This document shows, piece after piece, positions 54,715 through 64,000 of a DNA stretch of 64,000 nt. The position numbers and the translations under genes were made by a program. Within the stretch, counting starts at the first letter, position 1; each line of letters opens with the position of its first letter. This stretch comes from Oegoconia quadripuncta. Its lineage: Eukaryota; Arthropoda; Insecta; Lepidoptera; Autostichidae. The notes under the pieces were generated by a model, which was given only the letters and a program-made list of their open reading frames with translations, made no database searches and was not told the origin of the DNA. Where the stretch lies: the NCBI GenBank assembly GCA_949316235.1, contig OX438742.1:31440853-31504852 (forward strand), written 5' to 3'.

Positions 54715-54835
54715 TTGTCCCAATCACCTTGTATCAAACTAAGCAAAGCTTGTACTATGGATACTAGATAACGGATAAATACATAAAAATTTATAAAAAC
54801 ATCCACGACTCGGGAATAAATGTTGGTACCTATTA
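54715..54835 (-). repeat. Truncated SINE, minus strand
   Basis: AAACTAAGCAAAGCTTGTAC, GGATACTAGATAACGG and CATCCACGACTCGGGAATAA match the body of the copy at 15880-15990; the tRNA-like head is gone. Confidence 0.8.
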
Positions 54836-55134
54836 TAAAGCGTTTACAAACAAACATTACTTGGTAAGGCCATTTGAATTTGAAGTTTTTCTAAAATTAT
54901 ATAAAGTGTAAACAGTGGTGAGAAATTTAAAGAAACGTGCGGTTTTATATACTTTCTCAATTTCGCGATTTTAGGCCAATATCACTTAATTTTATATATT
55001 GTGCTCTTAGATTGTGCTACGCCCACGAAACATCGTAAAATTTTATTTTTACGAATGACATGTTGAAAATGTATTTGTTCAATTATCTACTGTTTCGTCC
55101 CAGATAGACAAAACAGCTGAAGGATTTGCAGACA

Positions 55135-55320
55135 TAGTATATAAAGTCACGACCTTAATCGCAAATGAGGTGACCAGAGATATCCCAAACTAAAACAAAC
55201 ATTAAAAGATTAGCTTGAAACGACATGTGATTCACCCTCATACATAACACAAAAATGTGGAAAGTCCCTTAATCGCTTCTTTAGTCACCCACGGGAAGAG
55301 ATGGGTTGGTTATATTCTTT
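55135..55320. repeat. Dispersed repeat, copy of 5636-5870
   Basis: GCAAATGAGGTGACCAGAGATAT followed by AACATTAAAAGATTAG, then CCCTTAATCGC and CCACGGGAAGAGATGGGTTGG. Confidence 0.65.
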
Positions 55321-55714
55321 TTACGAGCCGAAACCACTCGGTATTAAAGAAATAGGTTTTAAAATTTAAATACGATGGTACCGTTTCTCAATACTCCATG
55401 TATTTCATGAAATGCTACTAACAATTACTTCGTCACCCACCCACATAGTACCGGTCGTAGTCTTAAAATCACAGACCAACCACCCTAAAATGCTTCAAGT
55501 AATAAAAGTGAAAATTAACCCAGGCCGTAGAAATGCCCAAATGAAATTACATGAAAATTACCACCAAGTTTAATCTATCGTTGCGGGGCTGCCGGCCTAG
55601 ATGATAGTGCCATATTACCAGGCATACATTTATATGCAACAAGGCAGATTCTACAGTATCTGTGATAATTTAAAAATGTGCTAGAATGTGGAAAGAATAA
55701 AGCGCACATTTTAT

Positions 55715-56050
55715 ATATTTTTTTTTATCAACAACGGGTTAGTACTTGACCTCAATCACACCTGATGTTAAGTGAAGATGAGGCCGAAGGTGGAAGCGTA
55801 CTGACCCGGAAACCCAAATATCTGGGAAACTGGCTATCTTATCTCTGACAAGCGGAACACAACAATGCTATTAACATTGCTGTTTGGCGGCAGATTTAGA
55901 TAAGATGGTGGTAGCTAGCCAGGCGGACATTTAAAATGCCCTACCACCAACCAAACCGAGTACTAAACATGTACCCCGCTGTGGATCGAACCCGCGATCT
56001 TCGATTCGTGAACCCTATATTGTTTACTTTGAGCCACGGAGGCGGTTAAG
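55715..56050 (-). mobile_element. Second-family SINE with tRNA-like head
   Basis: Reversed tRNA-like promoter at 55975-56045: GGATCGAACCCGCGATCTTC is the B-box region and GAGCCACGGAGGCGG the A-box side. The body has ACCTGATGTTAAGTGAAGATG, GACCCGGAAACCC and ACTGGCTATCTTATC. A truncated copy is at 10200-10318. It is distinct from the other SINE family of the window. Confidence 0.85.
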
Positions 56051-56477
56051 ATTTTATTTGCCATTATGCATGATTATGCAGCTCATCACGGCCTTTAACC
56101 AGTTTAGAAATACCCACTTCTCTAAATTTTGACGGATGACCGCCCGTTGCGGCGGCGGGGGCAGGGCGGCGAAGAGACAAATTCTAAGCAAACGAGTTTC
56201 CCAACTCCTGCATTTAATATGCATAAGGTTTCCTTCGGTATACTTGTTTAAAGTTAATTATTCATATATTTTCACAGTTTATACGAGATAAACAGAAGAT
56301 AAATTAACTTACTTGTGCTGTCTTTTAAGTGGTCGGCACAAATAAATAGGTACTTTCAGACACATACCTACCTATACCTATTAAAACTGGGAGAACCATT
56401 TAACGCCAACACGACTACCTCGTATGTGAGAGTCAGTTTCACGAGTCCAAGGCATTACTTCCGAATACCTAAACCTA

Positions 56478-57590
56478 ATCATCATCATACCAGCCACAGG
56501 AGGTCCACTGCTGAACATTGGCCTCCCCGTAGATTTCGAGATCGTATAATTGGAAGCGGCTTGCATCCCTTCATTACGTCGTCCGTCCACCTTGTGAGTG
56601 GATGTCCTACGCTGTGCTTGCCGGTGCGTGGCCTCCACTAGAGAACTGTAATGCCCTAACTTATTAGTGGTTACTACGTAAGTATAGCTTGATATTCGAG
56701 ACATCACTAGGAGGGTGTCGAACGGAATAGTGATTCCAAACGACACCTCCTGGGGTGTCGTTCAGGTGGTGTCGAGTGGAATGAGCGCCGGCCATCAGTT
56801 CTTCTAGCTATGTGCCCTGCCCAATTCAAGTTACTAATCCGCTGGGCAATGTCGGTGTCTTTTGTTATAGTCTACGGATTTCTAGCTCCTAATACAATCA
56901 CCTAGCGTAACACAGAGCATTGCCCTCTCCTTAGCTCGTTGCATGACCTTAAGCTTTCTTATTAAGACCACAGTGTGAGACCACGCTTCAGTGCCATAAG
57001 TCATCACTGGTAACACATAGTAATTAAAGACTTATTGATTTCATCTTTAAGCTCAGAGGTATTTTGGCCGTCCGAGTTGGAGTCGTCGATTGGCCTCTGT
57101 CTCGAAGTTGGACCAACCCAATCAGATGTATAGTTCTATGGAGACATACTCGTCTACAACTTCGAGAATAGAGTTCCCAACTGATATTGATATGAGCACG
57201 ACAAGGCCATTCGCCATAATTTTCATCCTAAAGCCCATTTGCTGAGATAGGCACTCGGTTGAGCTCATCAAGCATAGTGCTGTGGTCTTCGGCAAACAGA
57301 AGGTGAGTAATATACTCGCCATTGAAGCCTTTGTTTCGCTCTATTGTCTCCTCATTACCCACAGACTGTGTTTATTGGTCTGTGCCATTACCCTATGTAT
57401 TAAAGGTACGGGCATCGTGTCGCAAGGACTTCGATATCCGTCTATTGAGCTGCCGATATGCTTCAGCATCCCTGGATATTTACAGCGTCGTCGATCGACG
57501 TTCTGCTATAAGGTCGAGGGTGTCTTACAAGAGCTTTTGCAGTCTATCCTTATGGCAAGGTCTAAAAAATTTTTAAATAAATATATGCAT
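56478..57590 (-). pseudogene. RTE-type retrotransposon 3' half
   Basis: On the minus strand the frame at 57122-57322 ends with SILEVVDEYV, then across frames SNFETEANRRLQL, VFNYYVLPVMTYGTEAWSHT, LIRKLKVMQRAKERAMLCV and, near the end, a block matching the usual GRPPTRWTDD. The 3' terminus (about 56478-56520) has CCAATGTTCAGCAGTGGACC and then repeats of ATGATG. This is the same family as 12060-12700. Multiple frameshifts and stops. Confidence 0.85.
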
Positions 57591-58439
57591 AGCCTTAACT
57601 AAATCAAAATCAAAATCAAAAAATGCTTTATTTTGTAGGTACACAGAGTACACTTAAAATAGTCAGATTTTACATTTTTAAAGCTACTGCTTGTTCAAAA
57701 GGCAATTTTCCCCTGAGAAGAACAAGCAAGAAACTCGAGAGGTCGCTCTTTTAAAAAAAGGTTTTTATATTACAAAATTATTAATTATTATTTAATGTTA
57801 TAATATTTCATTATTAATTGTGAAATAGCCTGGTTATGCGAACGGGCTGGTTATGTCCATGATTGTTTATCATCTAAATAATCTGATATTTTATAATATG
57901 CTTTCTTAATAAGTTTCTGTTTTATAGTATCTTTAAATTTATTGAAAGGAAGATTTTGTATATCAACAGGAACTTTATTGAAAAAGCGTATACATAACCC
58001 TTTGAATGAATTACTGACTTTGTGGAGGCGACTTATGTGACCTGCAAGTTTATCTTTATTTCTTGTATTGACATCATGTTTATCACTATTTTTCCTAAAT
58101 GATGCTATATTTTTTTTTCAAAAATGTACTGTGACGAAAGGGTTAGAATATTATACTCTTTAAATCTGTCTCTAAGTGACACTGCAGGTCTCAATTGATA
58201 AATTGCGCGAACTGCTCGTTTTTGTAAAATAAAGATTGTATTTATATCCGCGGCATTTCCCCACAGCAAGATACCGTAACACATCAGGCTATGGAAATAA
58301 CTAAAATATACTAATCTAGCAGTATTTACGTCCGATATTTGTCTAATTTTTTTGACTGCATACGCTGCAGAGCTGAGCTTCTTCGCCAATTTATGGATAT
58401 GAGGACCCCATTGTAATTTGGCGTCCAAAGTAATGCCCA
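56701..58439. repeat. Duplication copy A (1739 bp)
   Basis: Every landmark lies exactly 3076 bases before its counterpart in 59777-61515, from ACATCACTAGGAGGGTGTCG to CAAAGTAATGCCCA. I found one base change (58119 region, T for C). The copy spans the end of the RTE relic and most of the adjoining LINE. Confidence 0.95.
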
Positions 58440-58555
58440 AAAATACAGTGGACTCAACAAGGTCTAGAGTGACATTTTTTATCATTATATTTGTGGGCAC
58501 CTCCCTGACATTAGGCAGTACAAATTTAACACATTTAGTTTTTTTCTCATTAAAT
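57601..58555 (-). mobile_element. CR1/jockey-like LINE, minus strand
   Basis: The 3' end (57601-57660) has AAATCAAAATCAAAATC then TGCTTTATTTTGTAGGTAC. The RT C-terminal frame, closing at 58105, has the same FLGITLDAKLQWGPHIHKL and CYGILLWGNAADI as the 13.4-kb copy, with which it is about 98 percent identical by eye. It stops at FNEKKTKC, where a SINE has been inserted (58556). Confidence 0.92.
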
Positions 58556-58825
58556 AAATAAATATCTTTGCACATACACACAGCGCCATCTAGTTCCACA
58601 CTAAGCAACTAAGCTTCTATTATGGATACCAGATGGTTGATAAACTACACAAATACTTTTTTTTTGTAAATAAATACATAAATAAATGAAAAACATCCAT
58701 AACTCGGGAACACATGTCTTTGTATTCATCACACAAACATATGCCCCTAGCTGGATTCGAACCCGCGACCTTTTGGTATAGCAGTCAGAATTTTTAACCA
58801 CTACACCAAACTGGTCGTCATAATA
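58556..58825 (-). mobile_element. tRNA-headed SINE inside LINE
   Basis: Reversed B-box GGATTCGAACCCGCGACC and A-box AACCACTACACCAAACTGG; body GCGCCATCTAGTTCCACACT and CATAACTCGGGAACACATG. Its T/A tail abuts the interrupted LINE frame at AAATAAATAAATATC. Confidence 0.92.
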
Positions 58826-59278
58826 TGTCATTTATGTCATCCACTGAAACGCAGTTCAGGCAATCGAAGCGATTTGACAATTGAAGCTTTAATGGGCGCG
58901 AGAAAGTCGAAGTGTAGACCCCATCAAACTGGACCTTTCAAGTTTAACATTAATATTGAATATACCTCTATAACATTCACTGATCGCTGCTAGTTTTACC
59001 ATGTTGATCACAGAAACATCAATAAATATTCGCCTTATAGCCATTTCTCGTGGAACCGCGTCGGGACTCCTCCAGGTACATTTCTCGTGAGGCGGTCAGT
59101 GATAAAAGTGTACCCAAAAGAATATAAACAGCTTTTACTATAAAAGCAACCCTGTAGAGATATATTGTACTTAGCAACTATTTAAGTATTTAAAAACACG
59201 GCTACAAATGTTGCAGACGCTATGTTGGATTTTTTACCATAAAATGTATCGTATGGCACTCCGGGTACCAAGACGAAT
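58826..59278. other. Unassigned spacer
   Basis: No gene or known repeat. Whether the LINE continues after the SINE is not visible here. Confidence 0.4.
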
Positions 59279-59470
59279 CTTACGACACCATGCACTTCGA
59301 ATGTTACGACACCATGCACTTCGAATCTTACGACACCATGCACTTCGAATCTTACGACACCATGCACTTCGAATCTTACGACACCATGCACTTCGAATAT
59401 TCGACACCATGTACTTCGAATCTTACGACACCATGCACTTCGAATCTTACGACACCATGCACTTCGAATT
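59279..59470. repeat. 24-bp minisatellite, eight copies
   Basis: Unit TTACGACACCATGCACTTCG plus AATC. Most copies are identical; the sixth has lost bases (AATATTCGACACCATGTACTT). Period 24 is eight codons, so three frames stay open on both strands and yield false peptides such as repeats of DTMHFESY. Confidence 0.97.
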
Positions 59471-59690
59471 CGGTCAAGCCGTTTAGGCTACAGGATGCGC
59501 CAAAGGAATGGATACTTATATACACTTGAAAACATTATCTCCCTTTCCTAGGCAGTCGGGTCAAAACAGACGCTCATGTGCAGGCAAGGTAGAGTACCAT
59601 GTGGGTAGTAAACTGCAAAAATATGCAAAAATAAATTAAAGTAGGTAATCAATTTCTTTATTAAGCGAGTCATATAATTTGTACTGTGGG

Positions 59691-59776
59691 GAAATGCCGC
59701 GGATATAAATACAATCTTTGTTTTACAAAAACGAGCCGTTCGCGCAATTTATCAATTGAAACCTGCAGTGTCACTT
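59691..59776 (+). repeat. LINE fragment, plus strand
   Basis: TGGGGAAATGCCGCGGATAT to AACCTGCAGTGTCACTTA is the same as 14057-14150 apart from one or two bases, and is opposite in orientation to the LINE in the duplication. It forms the left junction of copy B. Confidence 0.9.
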
Positions 59777-61515
59777 ACATCACTAGGAGGGTGTCGAACG
59801 GAATAGTGATTCCAAACGACACCTCCTGGGGTGTCGTTCAGGTGGTGTCGAGTGGAATGAGCGCCGGCCATCAGTTCTTCTAGCTATGTGCCCTGCCCAA
59901 TTCAAGTTACTAATCCGCTGGGCAATGTCGGTGTCTTTTGTTATAGTCTACGGATTTCTAGCTCCTAATACAATCACCTAGCGTAACACAGAGCATTGCC
60001 CTCTCCTTAGCTCGTTGCATGACCTTAAGCTTTCTTATTAAGACCACAGTGTGAGACCACGCTTCAGTGCCATAAGTCATCACTGGTAACACATAGTAAT
60101 TAAAGACTTATTGATTTCATCTTTAAGCTCAGAGGTATTTTGGCCGTCCGAGTTGGAGTCGTCGATTGGCCTCTGTCTCGAAGTTGGACCAACCCAATCA
60201 GATGTATAGTTCTATGGAGACATACTCGTCTACAACTTCGAGAATAGAGTTCCCAACTGATATTGATATGAGCACGACAAGGCCATTCGCCATAATTTTC
60301 ATCCTAAAGCCCATTTGCTGAGATAGGCACTCGGTTGAGCTCATCAAGCATAGTGCTGTGGTCTTCGGCAAACAGAAGGTGAGTAATATACTCGCCATTG
60401 AAGCCTTTGTTTCGCTCTATTGTCTCCTCATTACCCACAGACTGTGTTTATTGGTCTGTGCCATTACCCTATGTATTAAAGGTACGGGCATCGTGTCGCA
60501 AGGACTTCGATATCCGTCTATTGAGCTGCCGATATGCTTCAGCATCCCTGGATATTTACAGCGTCGTCGATCGACGTTCTGCTATAAGGTCGAGGGTGTC
60601 TTACAAGAGCTTTTGCAGTCTATCCTTATGGCAAGGTCTAAAAAATTTTTAAATAAATATATGCATAGCCTTAACTAAATCAAAATCAAAATCAAAAAAT
60701 GCTTTATTTTGTAGGTACACAGAGTACACTTAAAATAGTCAGATTTTACATTTTTAAAGCTACTGCTTGTTCAAAAGGCAATTTTCCCCTGAGAAGAACA
60801 AGCAAGAAACTCGAGAGGTCGCTCTTTTAAAAAAAGGTTTTTATATTACAAAATTATTAATTATTATTTAATGTTATAATATTTCATTATTAATTGTGAA
60901 ATAGCCTGGTTATGCGAACGGGCTGGTTATGTCCATGATTGTTTATCATCTAAATAATCTGATATTTTATAATATGCTTTCTTAATAAGTTTCTGTTTTA
61001 TAGTATCTTTAAATTTATTGAAAGGAAGATTTTGTATATCAACAGGAACTTTATTGAAAAAGCGTATACATAACCCTTTGAATGAATTACTGACTTTGTG
61101 GAGGCGACTTATGTGACCTGCAAGTTTATCTTTATTTCTTGTATTGACATCATGTTTATCACTATTTTTCCTAAATGATGCTATATTTTTTTTCCAAAAA
61201 TGTACTGTGACGAAAGGGTTAGAATATTATACTCTTTAAATCTGTCTCTAAGTGACACTGCAGGTCTCAATTGATAAATTGCGCGAACTGCTCGTTTTTG
61301 TAAAATAAAGATTGTATTTATATCCGCGGCATTTCCCCACAGCAAGATACCGTAACACATCAGGCTATGGAAATAACTAAAATATACTAATCTAGCAGTA
61401 TTTACGTCCGATATTTGTCTAATTTTTTTGACTGCATACGCTGCAGAGCTGAGCTTCTTCGCCAATTTATGGATATGAGGACCCCATTGTAATTTGGCGT
61501 CCAAAGTAATGCCCA
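59777..61515. repeat. Duplication copy B (1739 bp)
   Basis: Direct copy of 56701-58439. It contains the RTE relic (59777-60666, minus) and the LINE (60677-61515, minus), in which QYIFGKKI replaces QYIFEKKI of copy A. The right end is not a duplication boundary: a BEL element interrupts it. Confidence 0.95.
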
Positions 61516-64000
61516 TGTTGGAAAAGAGGTTCCTACTAAATTTACTCTTTTTATAATAGTTTGTTTTTTTTTGGCATTGTCAGTGTGACTGAATGATATG
61601 TAAAAAAAATTATATTCTCCTATCGACGAAGAACTTGGTTTTATCTTTAAAACACCCCGAAAACTCTTCAAATGGCGACCGTAGGGATAGCAGACCTGAG
61701 GAAAAAAAGAACAATGTTACGGAGGTTGTTTACAAACCGGGCAAATAAAATTACGGGTATGTTAGACTCGGAAGAACCCGGACCGGTGAATGACATCGAA
61801 GATATGTTCCATGTTCTGCGTGAGAAGTCAGACGAATTATTTAGCTTAGACCAGCATATCTACGAGGAAATGTTGAAGATTGTTGAGATGACTGAGGACG
61901 ACTTTGAGAAGGAAACCGATGAAGCTGATTTGTATAAATTGAAGTGGTTAGCTTTAAAGAGGTCGGTAAATATGTTACTCGAAACAGATTCCGTGAGTAC
62001 ATGCACAGTTAAAAGTCCTAAAGCATCAGGTAAGAAAAATTTTCATCTTCCAAAGATAGAGTTTATAAAGTTCGATGGCCACGTCAAAAATTGGATTAAC
62101 TTCTGGGGCCAATTTCAAAAAGTGGATATGGATTCTTCAATAGATGAGCATGACAAGTTTCAATACTTAATACAGGCTATGGTACCAGGATCTAGCGCAC
62201 GCGCACTCGTTAATAGCTTCCCCCCATCAGGTCAAAATTACAGCAGGGCTATACAGCACCTAAAGGAAAGATTTGGTAGAGAAGATCTTATTATAGAGTA
62301 TAGCGTTCGTGAACTATTAAAACTTGTTTTATCACAGGCAAAAGAAGATTCCGTATTAACTCTGAGTTCGTTATACGATGAGTTGACTACACACATTCGT
62401 GCTTTGGAGACCCTCGGCGTGACGTCAGAGAAGTATGCATCAATGTTACTTCCTATGGTGGAATCATCGCTGCCCGAGGACATACTGAGAGCGTATGAGC
62501 GTTCTCGTCCCCTTGCTTCAACGGTAAAAGGTAACCAGCTATCACTGTTGTTAGAGTTTTTAAAACGTGAGGTTGAAAGTACCCAACGGATCAACATGGC
62601 AAGGTCCGGTTTCGGCATACCGGATAAGAAAGATGATGAGATTCCATCGACGGCGTCAGTATTAGTAGCAAATAGCGAGGCAAAGGCATCTCTGTGCATT
62701 TGGTGTGATAAAACGAATCATAGTAGTAGTGACTGTTTTAAGACATCGCGATTATCATTGGACGAACGGAAGGACATGCTTAAAAAGAAACGAGGCTGTC
62801 CAATTTGTCTACGCAGTGGTCATCATCCAAAATTTTGTAAAAGTTTTATTAAATGTTTCATTTGTTCACGTAGACACAATACGATTATGTGCGAAGAGAT
62901 TATTACCAAGACTGAATCGTCAACACAAGGAGATAAAAATAAGAAGTACGGCAAGAAGAAGGATGAAAGTAAGGGAAATGATTCGATATCGAACTGTAGT
63001 ACTGCGATGACTTCAATGACTACGGTAACATTACTGCCTACCCTTTTAGTGAAAATCCTAAATAACGGTTCAGAAAAGAAAATAAGAGCCTTGATTGACA
63101 GTGGTGCGCAACGGTCTTATATTAGGAAGGACATTGTAGATGAATTGAGACTTGCACCTTTCAGAGAAGAAACGTTGGCACATTGTGTGTTTGGGGGCAT
63201 GATTACTGAACAGCGCCGTCATAAAAATTATGAAATAATAATAAAAGGTATGGATGACAGTTTTGCTTTTAATATGACAGCTCTTGAGGTGGATAAAATA
63301 TGCGGACCTATACCACGATTAAATAAGAGGGAGCTCGATGAAATTTTGGCGAGACATAACATACAGATGACAGATGTTGAAGAAGTAAATTCAGAGATTA
63401 CACTTCTCATCGGAGCAGATTATTCGGGTTTGATTTTTACAGATTCTGTAGTACAAATTGGTGACTTGACTGCTATTAAGACAAAATTAGGATGGACCAT
63501 TCAGGGTCGTAAGTCAGATAGGTCGAGGTCTCATACCTTGACAAGTCTTCTCGAGCTAGATATCACTGAACTATGGAAGCTAGAGTCCATCGGAATAATG
63601 GACAAGCCTACGAATGCCACAGCCGATGAGGTTATATTGCGTTTTGAAAAAGAGATCAGAATTGATAGTGCAGGTCGATATGAAGTGCCATTACCTTGGA
63701 AAGATGGACATCAGGAGCTCTTAAATAACCGAGAATTGGCTGAGAAAAGGTTGATGTCCACTACGAAACGTCTTCAGTCAATTAACAAGATCGAGGCTTA
63801 CGACAATGTATTGAAGGAGTGGCTCCAACTAGGCATAATTGAAGAGGTGCCTGAGGATAATAGAGACGGTAATTATTTACATCACCATGCAGTGATTAAA
63901 GAAGCTAGTCTAACGACTAAGATACGGCCGGTTTTTGATGCATCATCACGTGACAGAAATGGCAACTCAATCAATAGTTGTTTAGAGAAGAGTGAGAATT
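61516..64000 (+). mobile_element. BEL/Pao LTR element, 5' part, runs off window
   Basis: TGTTGGAAAAGAGGTTCCTA begins exactly where the LINE of copy B stops, which is the pattern expected of a 5' LTR. The LTR and leader together are only 156 bp before the gag ATG, so the LTR is short or the leader minimal; its 3' edge is unclear. The 3' half lies outside the window. Since copy A shows the undisturbed target, GCCCAAAAATAC should follow the 3' LTR. Confidence 0.85.
61672..64000 (+). CDS. BEL/Pao Gag-Pol polyprotein, partial
   Basis: ATG at 61672 (AAATGG context) opens a frame that stays open for 776 codons to the window edge. I read it codon by codon and found no stop. Residues 1-115 are charged and helical (RKKRTMLRRLF). 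About 121-270 is the gag domain (LPKIEFIKFDGHVKNWINFW, FQYLIQAMVPG, ALVNSFPPSGQNY, HLKERFG; DUF1759 type). Zinc knuckles are CIWCDKTNHSSSDC (from 342), CPICLRSGHHPKFC and CFICSRRHNTIMC. The aspartic protease is at about 470-620, with LIDSGAQRSYI (Asp476), LIGADYSGL and LGWTIQGR. RT begins near 700 with LQLGIIEEV and KIRPVFDASS. All visible motifs are intact, so the element may be functional in this part. It would copy its RNA into DNA and integrate it through the pol enzymes beyond the edge. Confidence 0.93.
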   Translation, partial: MATVGIADLRKKRTMLRRLFTNRANKITGMLDSEEPGPVNDIEDMFHVLREKSDELFSLDQHIYEEMLKIVEMTEDDFEKETDEADLYKLKWLALKRSVNMLLETDSVSTCTVKSPKASGKKNFHLPKIEFIKFDGHVKNWINFWGQFQKVDMDSSIDEHDKFQYLIQAMVPGSSARALVNSFPPSGQNYSRAIQHLKERFGREDLIIEYSVRELLKLVLSQAKEDSVLTLSSLYDELTTHIRALETLGVTSEKYASMLLPMVESSLPEDILRAYERSRPLASTVKGNQLSLLLEFLKREVESTQRINMARSGFGIPDKKDDEIPSTASVLVANSEAKASLCIWCDKTNHSSSDCFKTSRLSLDERKDMLKKKRGCPICLRSGHHPKFCKSFIKCFICSRRHNTIMCEEIITKTESSTQGDKNKKYGKKKDESKGNDSISNCSTAMTSMTTVTLLPTLLVKILNNGSEKKIRALIDSGAQRSYIRKDIVDELRLAPFREETLAHCVFGGMITEQRRHKNYEIIIKGMDDSFAFNMTALEVDKICGPIPRLNKRELDEILARHNIQMTDVEEVNSEITLLIGADYSGLIFTDSVVQIGDLTAIKTKLGWTIQGRKSDRSRSHTLTSLLELDITELWKLESIGIMDKPTNATADEVILRFEKEIRIDSAGRYEVPLPWKDGHQELLNNRELAEKRLMSTTKRLQSINKIEAYDNVLKEWLQLGIIEEVPEDNRDGNYLHHHAVIKEASLTTKIRPVFDASSRDRNGNSINSCLEKSEN

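Noticed and set aside
57282..57602. Plus-strand frames of 84-106 residues (and copies at 60358)
   Set aside because: Antisense to the RTE relic; identical in both duplication copies only because the DNA is duplicated.
62238..62699. 153-residue minus-strand frame
   Set aside because: Antisense shadow of the BEL gag.

Overview
The window is animal nuclear DNA, most likely from a moth or butterfly. It is AT-rich, has intron-like splice signals, and is dominated by decayed transposable elements. These include RTE, CR1/jockey-like LINEs, tRNA-headed SINEs, Tc1, mariner, pogo and DD82E (Sailor-like) elements, and gypsy, copia and BEL/Pao LTR elements, in a mix typical of Lepidoptera. No bacterial operon, rRNA, CRISPR array or bona fide tRNA gene was seen. 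The species assignment is inferred from repeat types only. Layout: 1-445 is a minisatellite with a higher-order 38/46-bp structure. 2.6-9.8 kb holds at least three exons of an unrecognised acidic, lysine-rich, probably nuclear protein on the minus strand; its introns carry a Tc1 element (4131-5611) and other repeats. 10-13 kb holds LINE fragments and an 850-bp foldback element with a MITE nested in it. 13.4-14.7 kb is the 3' half of a LINE. 14.9-18.8 kb is a pogo-like element with a PHD-finger tail, split by a SINE and followed by a 96-bp satellite. 18.9-20.2 kb is a nearly intact mariner. 20-26 kb holds non-coding dispersed repeats, including a 220-bp-arm inverted repeat. 26.3-31.7 kb is a composite: a DD82E transposase inside about 450-bp terminal inverted repeats, which also enclose a 1386-bp TIR element whose only ORF resembles a ubiquitin-specific peptidase with its catalytic Cys missing. 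32.4-34.1 kb is a BEL/Pao gag relic. 34.4-38.1 kb is a gypsy pol with one frameshift. 38.5-41.1 kb is a very young gypsy with identical 157-bp LTRs that has lost protease, RT and RNase H. 42.4-45.2 kb is a scrambled copia relic with a LINE inside its integrase. 46.6-50.4 kb holds the clearest host genes: two divergently transcribed intronless trypsin-like serine proteases. 51-61.5 kb holds SINEs, RTE and LINE fragments, a 24-bp minisatellite and a 1739-bp direct duplication with no net indel. 61.5 kb to the end is an uninterrupted BEL/Pao gag-pol that runs off the window and was inserted into the second copy of the duplication. Only the two serine proteases and the acidic multi-exon gene look like host genes. 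The rest is mobile DNA of differing age: the BEL element, the short-LTR gypsy and the mariner appear young, while the copia, RTE and Tc1 copies are old. Nothing here forms an obvious multi-gene pathway. The most unusual items are the TIR element with a peptidase-like cargo inside the Sailor-like composite, the gypsy whose gag start codon straddles the LTR/primer-binding-site junction, and the protease pair that lacks the usual activation residue and the 191-220 disulfide.
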